Shown piece by piece: positions 57,810 to 64,000 of a DNA stretch of 64,000 nucleotides. Numbering within the stretch: position 1 is the stretch's first letter; each line of letters begins with the position of its first letter. The notes beneath the pieces are model-generated. The model had not been told where the DNA came from, did not search any database, and was given only the letters and a program-made list of their open reading frames with translations. The stretch covers positions 22,252 through 86,251 of IMG/VR virus record IMGVR_UViG_3300042386_001493; one strand, written 5' to 3'. Position numbers and translations under genes: made by a program. The stretch comes from a virus.

Positions 57810-57909
57810 TTATTGCAATAGTTGTAACAATAAATTAATTAATGGTGATTGTGGATTTTGTTTAAATAATTCTAATGCATTAAGGGAGTTTGAAGAAGAA
57901 AATGAGTAA
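57802..57909 (+). CDS. Zinc-ribbon microprotein (35 aa)
   Basis: DYCNSCNNKLINGDCGFCLN: two CxxC pairs within 20 residues, then an acidic helix (ALREFEEENE). Overlaps both neighbours by 8 nt. Confidence 0.6.
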   Translation: MNDYCNSCNNKLINGDCGFCLNNSNALREFEEENE

Positions 57910-58114
57910 CTGGACCGAAGAACTATCAGATGAACACAAAGAACAAATTTGGCATTTTATTGTGGAGACTGTTAAAGAAATTCGTGAACAGATTGCTCAA
58001 GACATTGAAGGTACCAGTGACCTATGGAAGGCTAAGGGTCTTAATAAGTCTCGTCGTACAACAAAAGCATTTGAAATATCTGCAGCCATAGCAAGAGGAC
58101 AAAATGAAATTTAA
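57902..58114 (+). CDS. Small helical protein (70 aa)
   Basis: MSNWTEELSDEHKEQIWHFI, then LWKAKGLNKSRRTTKAFEIS. Charged and helical, unknown. GAAGAA upstream. The ATG is preferred to a TTG four codons earlier. Confidence 0.6.
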   Translation: MSNWTEELSDEHKEQIWHFIVETVKEIREQIAQDIEGTSDLWKAKGLNKSRRTTKAFEISAAIARGQNEI

Positions 58115-58190
58115 TGATTTTATCAAGAACATTTTAATTTCTGTTGTTATAATTTTTATTGCAGCAATATTTTTTAGTACTAAGGATTAA
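58104..58190 (+). CDS. Membrane micropeptide (28 aa)
   Basis: MKFNDFIKNILISVVIIFIA then AIFFSTKD: one transmembrane helix. AGAGGA precedes the ATG; it overlaps the previous gene by 11 nt. Confidence 0.55.
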   Translation: MKFNDFIKNILISVVIIFIAAIFFSTKD

Positions 58191-58192
58191 TT

Positions 58193-58462
58193 ATGAATGC
58201 AGAAGAAATAATCCAAACCATAAAAGACCAGTATTACCTTTGCCCCAACATAGACGATGATGTTTGCTATACATGGTGGAAACATGATGAGTGTGAAACA
58301 TTACGATCACTTCTTTATACCGTCACAAAAGATCTAAGGTATGTAGAACCATTAAGTAAGTTAAGACCAAATGTAAAAGAGGCTATTGAAGAAATGTTAA
58401 GTGATCCAGAGAGCCAAGCATTAATGGAACGATTAAAGTATATGGAAGATAATGGAATCTAA
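58193..58462 (+). CDS. Small hypothetical protein (89 aa)
   Basis: NAEEIIQTIKDQYYLCPNID, TWWKHDECETLRSLLYTVTK. Helical with three cysteines. Unknown role. Confidence 0.6.
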   Translation: MNAEEIIQTIKDQYYLCPNIDDDVCYTWWKHDECETLRSLLYTVTKDLRYVEPLSKLRPNVKEAIEEMLSDPESQALMERLKYMEDNGI

Positions 58463-59234
58463 TTTAAAAACCAGCATATTAGATACGTTAGAATATTCTA
58501 AACAATTAATTATTTCTCCTGATATTGATGGATTTATGACTGCTAAGTTAATTAATCGATACAATGGGTCAGTTGTTGTTGGAGCATACGATAAAAACAT
58601 TTTAACTATTGCTGATGGAATTAATCCAGAAGATTGTCTTTTTGTGGATTGTGATATGAATACGCCAGAGTTTGTCTCTATTGGTAACCATATGCGGTTG
58701 CCTTCTGACAACATTTCTATTAATTCTTTTAATCCAAACCTACACTTTGAAGTAATAAAGTATACAGATAAATTTCCTTATGCTACTTGTTTTTTAATAA
58801 CATTTGCAACTGGTGTAACTACCTCTGATCTTGATAAGAATTTTATGGCTTACGCAGATTCCACATACAAGAATTTAATAAATTATGAAAGAAATATGAA
58901 GAGTTGGTCTACAAGAATATATCACAATGAAGTAGAAAGAGTGTTAAATCCAAAACCTTCTGATCATAACGAAAGACTATGGATAGAAAAAACATATCCA
59001 AAACAATCATTTCTTTCAAAACAGTTTGGCAAAACTAGATATATACAAGCACTAAATAATTCATTGGCATCAGAAAATATAGAACATTTGCCAATTATGC
59101 ATGGTAAAAAATATAAAACAGGCTTAGTAGATAAGAATACTGTGACACGATATAACAAAGATATGATCTCATATGCAGAAATATACTCTGGAGAATACTC
59201 TGTTACGTATAATCAGATAGCCGATTGGGAGTAG
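58452..59234 (+). CDS. DHH-phosphoesterase-like protein
   Basis: A 260-residue protein. The N-terminus SKQLIISPDIDGFMTAKLI resembles the first acidic motif of DHH-family phosphoesterases, and EDCLFVDCDMNTPEF near residue 60 resembles the second. The usual DHH triplet is not seen, so activity is doubtful. A long helical C-terminal half follows. The family includes RecJ and nano-RNases (known). It overlaps the previous gene by 11 nt. Confidence 0.5.
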   Translation: MESNLKTSILDTLEYSKQLIISPDIDGFMTAKLINRYNGSVVVGAYDKNILTIADGINPEDCLFVDCDMNTPEFVSIGNHMRLPSDNISINSFNPNLHFEVIKYTDKFPYATCFLITFATGVTTSDLDKNFMAYADSTYKNLINYERNMKSWSTRIYHNEVERVLNPKPSDHNERLWIEKTYPKQSFLSKQFGKTRYIQALNNSLASENIEHLPIMHGKKYKTGLVDKNTVTRYNKDMISYAEIYSGEYSVTYNQIADWE

Positions 59235-59236
59235 GA

Positions 59237-59926
59237 TTACTGTTCGTAAGGGCTAGGGTTTGTTAGTAATTCTTTAAATATATTATCAACCATTATAGTT
59301 AAACCTGTATCTTCTGTTGATAAATAAATAGAATTTTTAGTTATTTGTGCTGATCTTGCAGCATGCCTTTTGTTTTTATATACTTTAACATCTTCCATTT
59401 GACTACCCCCAACATTAAATAAATTACCATACATTGATCTCCATAAACATTCTGGATATTGGTTTAATATATAAAGTAATCCCGCTTTATGCATTGGCAT
59501 TGGTACGTGTAACTCATAGTCTAATGGTTTTGTAAACCCCAACTTGTTTAATTTATTGTTTGTTGTTATAAGTTTTCTAATATACATTGATGATCCAGTA
59601 ATCTTTGTAAACTTATCTATTTTTTCAGACAACAGCCCATTGTAAAATTGTTCTATTGTTTCTATTTTTTTAATAATAAAAAAATCATCATTCATTAATA
59701 TAAAATTATCAGATATATCTGAGGTATCGCAAACAGCCTTTAAATTATTTACAGCATTAGCATATTTGTTATCATTTTGTTCTAAAAAAACATGATTGCC
59801 AGAATACCATTTTGGCTTTCCACCTACGACCCAAACCTTTGCCTCTGGAAAACTAAGCAAGACAGACCTAATGGAGTATCTTAACTCTTCATTTTCTCCA
59901 TCACGACAAATATAAACAAAATCCAT
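59237..59926 (-). CDS. Stealth-type sugar phosphotransferase-like protein
   Basis: A 229-residue protein with DFVYICRDGENEELRYSIRS at the start, VWVVGGKP, and NFILMNDDFFII, the conserved region-2 signature of Stealth/capsule phosphotransferases (known to build hexose-phosphate polymers). The ATG at 59926 has GGGG 7 nt upstream. Its own TGATATACT lies back to back with the promoter of the next gene. Confidence 0.7.
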   Translation of the reverse strand: MDFVYICRDGENEELRYSIRSVLLSFPEAKVWVVGGKPKWYSGNHVFLEQNDNKYANAVNNLKAVCDTSDISDNFILMNDDFFIIKKIETIEQFYNGLLSEKIDKFTKITGSSMYIRKLITTNNKLNKLGFTKPLDYELHVPMPMHKAGLLYILNQYPECLWRSMYGNLFNVGGSQMEDVKVYKNKRHAARSAQITKNSIYLSTEDTGLTIMVDNIFKELLTNPSPYEQ

Positions 59927-59947
59927 CAAATACCCCGCTTTCTTATA

Positions 59948-59970
59948 AGTATATCAGAATCTGGTATACT
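59948..59970. promoter_or_regulatory. Back-to-back divergent -10 elements
   Basis: Minus strand TGATATACT (59948..59956) and plus strand TGG-TATACT (59965..59970) lie only a few bases apart and face away from each other. Confidence 0.5.
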
Positions 59971-59997
59971 GTTATAAACACAGAATGGGTGGGATCC

Positions 59998-60957
59998 TTG
60001 GCTAATATAGTATTTCTAGGCAACTTTGAAGTGCCTTATAGTAGTGAGAATCATCATGCTAAGTCTTTGGAATCTCTTGGCCATACCGTGCAAAAACTGC
60101 AAGAAAAAAAAGCAGGTAGCACAGAAATATTAAACGCAGCATTAAACTCTGATCTATTTATCTGGGTACACACACATAGATGGCAGACTCCAGGATCTAG
60201 ATCTATGACTGATGTACTAAAAGAATTAAAGGCTGCTGGCATACCAACTATGACTTATCACTTGGATTTGTGGTTTGGAATTGAGCGTGAAAAAGATTTA
60301 AAGAATGATGACTTCTACACAAACATAGGTCATTTTTTTGCTACAGATAAGTTAATGTGTGATTGGTTTAATAAAAATACAGAAGTTAAAGGACACTTCT
60401 TGCCTGCTGGTGTGTATGATAAAGAATGCTACGTTCATCAAGATTACGATCCACACAACTTTGAACATGACATAATTTTTGTTGGTAGCAGAGGGTATCA
60501 CCATGAGCATAAATACCGTCCACAACTAATAGATTTCTTACGAAAAACATACGGTAAAAGATTCCTACATGTTGGTGGCGATGGAGATACTGGAACTGTG
60601 CGTGGAGAAGCGCTTAATCGCATCTATGCAAGAAGCAAAGTAGCCATAGGTGATAGTTTAAACATTAACTTTAACTATCCGTACTACACAAGCGATAGAC
60701 TATTTGAAAGCACTGGTCGTGGTGGTTTTACTATCTATCCTCGCATCAAGGGGCTTGATGAATATTTTGAAGATGGTAAAGAAATTATATTTTATGAACA
60801 TGGTAATCTTGAAGATCTTAAACAAAAAATAGATTACTACATCTTAGATGGATTAACCAGGGAAGAAATAAGGATTGCTGGTCATGAACGGACTAAAAAA
60901 GAACATACATATGTTCATAGATGGGCAAGCATATTAGAAACTTTAAACATAAAATGA
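59998..60957 (+). CDS. Glycosyltransferase (GT-B-like)
   Basis: A 319-residue protein with NIVFLGNFEVPYSSENHHAK at the start, VHTHRWQTPGSRSMTDVLKE, IIFVGSRGYHHEHKY, then RSKVAIGDSLNINFNYPYYT, a GT-B donor-side pattern (CgeB-like). The TTG at 59998 has GGTGGGA 3-5 nt upstream and is preferred; a GTG three codons earlier overlaps that site. It forms an ATGA overlap with the epimerase. Confidence 0.75.
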   Translation: MANIVFLGNFEVPYSSENHHAKSLESLGHTVQKLQEKKAGSTEILNAALNSDLFIWVHTHRWQTPGSRSMTDVLKELKAAGIPTMTYHLDLWFGIEREKDLKNDDFYTNIGHFFATDKLMCDWFNKNTEVKGHFLPAGVYDKECYVHQDYDPHNFEHDIIFVGSRGYHHEHKYRPQLIDFLRKTYGKRFLHVGGDGDTGTVRGEALNRIYARSKVAIGDSLNINFNYPYYTSDRLFESTGRGGFTIYPRIKGLDEYFEDGKEIIFYEHGNLEDLKQKIDYYILDGLTREEIRIAGHERTKKEHTYVHRWASILETLNIK

Positions 60958-61841
60958 AATATTTAGTTACTGGTGGTGCTGGTTTTATTGGATCAAACCT
61001 TGTTGATAAGTTAATTAGTCTTGGTCACGAGGTTATTTGTATTGATGATGAGTCTGCAGAATGTCATGAGCAGTTCTATTGGAATAATAAAGCACAAAAT
61101 TATAAGCATGACATTTGTGATTATGACCTAATTGCACCACTCTTTAAAGATGTTGACTGCGTATTTCACGTAGCATCTGATGCAAGAATACAGCCAGCAA
61201 TATTAAATCCAAAAAAATCTATTCAATCAAACGCAGTAGGAACAGCCAATGTTCTTGAACTCTGTAGGGTTAACAAGGTAGGTAGACTAATCTATTCAAG
61301 CACATCCTCTTCTTATGGTAAAAAGGCTTTGCTTCCAAACCAAGAAACACAATCCCCTGATCCACTAACCCCATACTCTGCTGCTAAAGTTTTTGGTGAA
61401 AACCTTGCAAGAGTTTACTACAACCTTTATGGATTAAAGACTATATCCCTTAGATATTTTAATGTTTATGGAGATAGACAACCATTAAAGGGGCAGTATG
61501 CACCAGTAATAGGATTATTTTTAAAACAACATCATGAGTCAAAGCCACTAACAGTAGTTGGCGATGGCTCTCAACGTAGAGATTTTACTCACATATCAGA
61601 CGTAATAGAAGCAAACATCCTTGCATCTGAGGTTGAAAATGGATTTGGTGAAGTGTATAACATTGGGTATGGAAGTAACTACGCTATACTTGATATTGCT
61701 AATATGATTTCAAATGATATTAAATTTATACCGCCAAGAATTGGTGAGGTGCAAGAAACTCTTGCCTCTAACGCCAAGTTTAAAGATCTAACTGGATGGA
61801 TACCAAAAGTATCATTAGTAGAGTGGATACAGAATGACTGA
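60954..61841 (+). CDS. NAD-dependent sugar epimerase/dehydratase
   Basis: A 295-residue extended SDR protein. TGGAGFIGSN (residues 6-15) binds NAD, S118-S120 and Y141-x3-K145 (YSAAK) form the catalytic set, and RYFNVYGDRQ and GDGSQRRDFTHI are typical of UDP-sugar 4-epimerases. It makes or interconverts activated sugars for the flanking transferases. The start at the ATGA overlap is preferred to one 11 codons earlier. Confidence 0.9.
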   Translation: MKYLVTGGAGFIGSNLVDKLISLGHEVICIDDESAECHEQFYWNNKAQNYKHDICDYDLIAPLFKDVDCVFHVASDARIQPAILNPKKSIQSNAVGTANVLELCRVNKVGRLIYSSTSSSYGKKALLPNQETQSPDPLTPYSAAKVFGENLARVYYNLYGLKTISLRYFNVYGDRQPLKGQYAPVIGLFLKQHHESKPLTVVGDGSQRRDFTHISDVIEANILASEVENGFGEVYNIGYGSNYAILDIANMISNDIKFIPPRIGEVQETLASNAKFKDLTGWIPKVSLVEWIQND

Positions 61842-62547
61842 AATGATTAAGGCTACTGTTAACGGGGAATTTGAAATAATGTTACCAAAGCATCGTGCAG
61901 ATAGACCAGAATGGTATCAACCACATGGTTGGGAAAAAATTAGATTAAAATCAATGCATGAAAATATTGGTAAAGGCGATGTTGTTTACTATGTTGGAGC
62001 AGAAGAAGGAGAGATGCCTGCCCTATGTCAAATGTGGGGAGCAGAAGTTGTTTTATTTGAACCTAATCCAAAGGTTTGGTCACACTTTCCTTTGCTTTGG
62101 AGTGCTAATAATTTAGAAAAACCAATTGCATGTATTCCTGGGTTTGCATCAGATAAAGATAATAAACTTGCACGTATTTATTATGGCGAGTTTCCACCAG
62201 AAGCAGATGCTCCTATTGAGGCTGCTCATGGATTTAAAGAACTGCAGTATGAAGCAGATAAATATGGTCAAACAAAAATTGATACGCTTGTATATGAAAA
62301 AAGAATGAAGCCGCCTACTGCAATTTCTCTTGATGTTGAGGGTAGTGAATGGAGGGTCCTAGGAGGGGCTGAAAGGGTCCTTAGAGAGCACAAACCTAAG
62401 ATTTGGCTATCTGGACACCCAGAATTTATGATGATCTATTGGAAAGAATATTTGCATGATTTAAGACAGTTTATTAAGGGTATTGGCTACAAAGAAACAT
62501 TGCTTGACTATCAACATGAAGTACACTTATATTATGAGCGATCTTAA
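61834..62547 (+). CDS. FkbM-family methyltransferase
   Basis: A 237-residue protein with VVYYVGAEEGEM as SAM loop, VVLFEPNPKVW, and AISLDVEGSEWRVLGGAERV followed by HKPKIWLSGHPE, the FkbM signature. Such enzymes O-methylate sugars or peptides. It overlaps both neighbours. The start could also be an ATG three codons later. Confidence 0.85.
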   Translation: MTEMIKATVNGEFEIMLPKHRADRPEWYQPHGWEKIRLKSMHENIGKGDVVYYVGAEEGEMPALCQMWGAEVVLFEPNPKVWSHFPLLWSANNLEKPIACIPGFASDKDNKLARIYYGEFPPEADAPIEAAHGFKELQYEADKYGQTKIDTLVYEKRMKPPTAISLDVEGSEWRVLGGAERVLREHKPKIWLSGHPEFMMIYWKEYLHDLRQFIKGIGYKETLLDYQHEVHLYYERS

Positions 62548-63388
62548 AGCATATCTTTATTCAGTTAAACAAGAAGATTGTGCTGCTGATAAATGGGATT
62601 ACGGTTTATTAAAACAATTTTTTAATAAAAATAATATTAAACCAGATAAGGTAACAATTTTACCTAACACAGATAGAGCCTTTGTTGTTATTCCTGGACC
62701 ACAAAATGTAGACTATGAAGATAAAATATCTGAAGAGTTAAACAAGATAGGTAGAGTAGTTTTGTTTATTACTGGAGATGAAAGTGCTACATTTAAAGTT
62801 GATAAGATAAAGCATAAAAATATTGAAATTTGGATTCAATACCCACACAGAAAACATTCACAATATAATAAATTAGCATTGGGTGTGCCAAGAGATTTAC
62901 ACAAAAATTTGCCAAAGTATCAAGATAAGTTATATGATGTATTTTTTTCAGGGCAGATAACTCATCAAAGAAGACAAGAACTTGCAACTGTTATGCCTAA
63001 CATACCCAATTCTTTTTATAATCCAACTACTGGTTTTGCAGAAGGACTAAAACCAAAACAATACTATGACAAAATGTCTTTATCAAAGATTGTTCCTTGC
63101 CCTAGCGGGGCGATGGTCATTGATTCATTTAGATTTTATGAAGCAATTGAAATGCTTTGCTTGCCAATAGGAGACAAGTTAGACTCAAAAATGCAAAATA
63201 CAGATTTTTTTAATTTTGTATTTGAAGATAATCATTCAGTAAAAACTGTTGATAATTGGAATCACTTGGTTGACTTGTTACCTGAACTATTAAATAATTA
63301 TACATCTGAAATGCATCAGATTGTTTGTTGGTGGATTAAATATAAAAGAGATCTTTTTATTAAGTTAATGAGGCAAGTAAATGCATAA
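62534..63388 (+). CDS. Exostosin-like glycosyltransferase
   Basis: A 284-residue protein. YDVFFSGQITHQRRQEL and then KIVPCPSGAMVIDSFRFYEA match the donor-site pattern of exostosin/GT47-like enzymes. The start at 62534 (14-nt overlap) is preferred to one 17 codons earlier inside the methyltransferase gene. Part of the same rightward sugar operon. Confidence 0.7.
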   Translation: MSDLKAYLYSVKQEDCAADKWDYGLLKQFFNKNNIKPDKVTILPNTDRAFVVIPGPQNVDYEDKISEELNKIGRVVLFITGDESATFKVDKIKHKNIEIWIQYPHRKHSQYNKLALGVPRDLHKNLPKYQDKLYDVFFSGQITHQRRQELATVMPNIPNSFYNPTTGFAEGLKPKQYYDKMSLSKIVPCPSGAMVIDSFRFYEAIEMLCLPIGDKLDSKMQNTDFFNFVFEDNHSVKTVDNWNHLVDLLPELLNNYTSEMHQIVCWWIKYKRDLFIKLMRQVNA

Positions 63389-64000
63389 AAGGGATATAAC
63401 AATTGTCATGGCTACATCTGTAGTTTTAGATCATCCAAACACAAAAATGATAGATCAAACCATTAGTGATATTCGTGTTCATTTTCCAGACAACGAAATT
63501 ATTATGCAAATAGATGGTCTTAGAGAAGAACAACAAGATCGTAAAAAAGATTACGATGAATACAAAAATCGTATTTTATGGAAATGTTTACATGAAGATA
63601 AAAACATATTACCTTTTATATTTAAAGAGCATAGCCATCAAACCAACATGATGCGTCAAACAATCAATGAAATTAAAACACCACTATTACTTTATATTGA
63701 AGGAGATGCTCCTTTAACTCCAGACACACCTATAGACTGGGATAAGTGCTTAGATATGTTTGAATACAATAAAGCAAATACTATTCGTTTTCATTTTGAA
63801 GCATTTATACCAAAAGATCACGAACACCTTATGTTTGGTTTAGAAGATGGGTTTATGAAAACTATACAATGGAGTCAACGACCACATCTAAGTAGAAAAC
63901 AATATTATAAAGACATTGTGCTTCCAAGATGTAAAGATAAATTTTTTATAGAAGATACATTTCATGGAGCAATTCAAGATGATATATCTCCATATGGGGA
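63381..64000 (+). CDS. GT-A-like glycosyltransferase (cut by window edge)
   Basis: The frame is open to the right edge (about 206 residues seen). MHKRDITIVMATSVVLDHPN starts like a GT2 fold, and LLLYIEGDAPLTPDTPID carries a G-D in the place of the DXD loop. It overlaps the previous gene by 8 nt. C-terminus outside the window. Confidence 0.7.
   Translation, partial: MHKRDITIVMATSVVLDHPNTKMIDQTISDIRVHFPDNEIIMQIDGLREEQQDRKKDYDEYKNRILWKCLHEDKNILPFIFKEHSHQTNMMRQTINEIKTPLLLYIEGDAPLTPDTPIDWDKCLDMFEYNKANTIRFHFEAFIPKDHEHLMFGLEDGFMKTIQWSQRPHLSRKQYYKDIVLPRCKDKFFIEDTFHGAIQDDISPYG

Overview
The window is part of the genome of a tailed double-stranded DNA phage (Caudoviricetes, HK97-fold capsid, long tail). 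It is A+T-rich. It holds most of a head and tail module, a set of tail fibres, a lysozyme, a B12-dependent ribonucleotide reductase, carbohydrate-active enzymes and dozens of tiny genes. No terminase, DNA polymerase, integrase or reverse transcriptase is visible. The host is inferred, not seen. An A+T-rich actinobacterium, such as a planktonic freshwater lineage, would fit the GP88-type and DUF932-type genes, the lysozyme, the LamG-type minor tail protein, many apparently leaderless start codons and Crp/GlxR-type palindromes.

Layout. 1-17.2 kb (minus strand) is the structural module. In order of transcription it holds the class II ribonucleotide reductase, a giant LamG-like protein, a small protein, portal, prohead protease with a nested scaffold start, major capsid, connector and head-closure proteins, tail terminator, tail tube, two tail-assembly chaperone paralogues and the tape measure protein, which runs off the left edge. 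17.4-22 kb is a surface-carbohydrate module with glycosyltransferases, a sulfotransferase and a conserved phage protein. 22-33.5 kb (minus) holds tail fibres and adhesins, including a 1,721-residue protein with 35 near-identical 40-residue blades in five groups of seven. 33.7-34.2 kb is a secreted lysozyme with its own promoter. 34.3-37.7 kb holds four 2-oxoglutarate/Fe(II) oxygenases and a DUF6065-like protein. 37.7-41.0 kb has more small fibre and Ig-like genes plus a proline-rich protein. 41.3-42.9 kb has small membrane and zinc-ribbon genes on the minus strand.

43.0-44.3 kb is the hub. It has a leftward consensus promoter, four perfect DnaA boxes (TTATCCACA), and the start of a long series of short rightward operons (43.4-56.6 kb) made mainly of microproteins, many with CxxC pairs. 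Seven of these operon promoters are preceded by a palindrome of the TGTGA-N6-TCACA type, and several operons end in a recurring stem-loop (CCTGAGCA...TGCTCA). One tRNA-Asp lies at 50.9 kb. 54.3-54.8 kb is a gene-poor stretch with a consensus promoter and repeated AGGTTTG motifs. 57-59.2 kb has more small genes and a DHH-like protein. 59.2-64 kb is a second sugar module: Stealth-like, GT, epimerase, FkbM methyltransferase, exostosin-like and GT-A.

How it may work together (inference). The rightward hub genes look early or regulatory and may be tuned through a host Crp-type regulator. The leftward genes build the particle, many from their own TG(G/C)TATAAT promoters. The two sugar modules, the sulfotransferase and the oxygenases suggest chemical decoration of the virion, the host surface or phage DNA.
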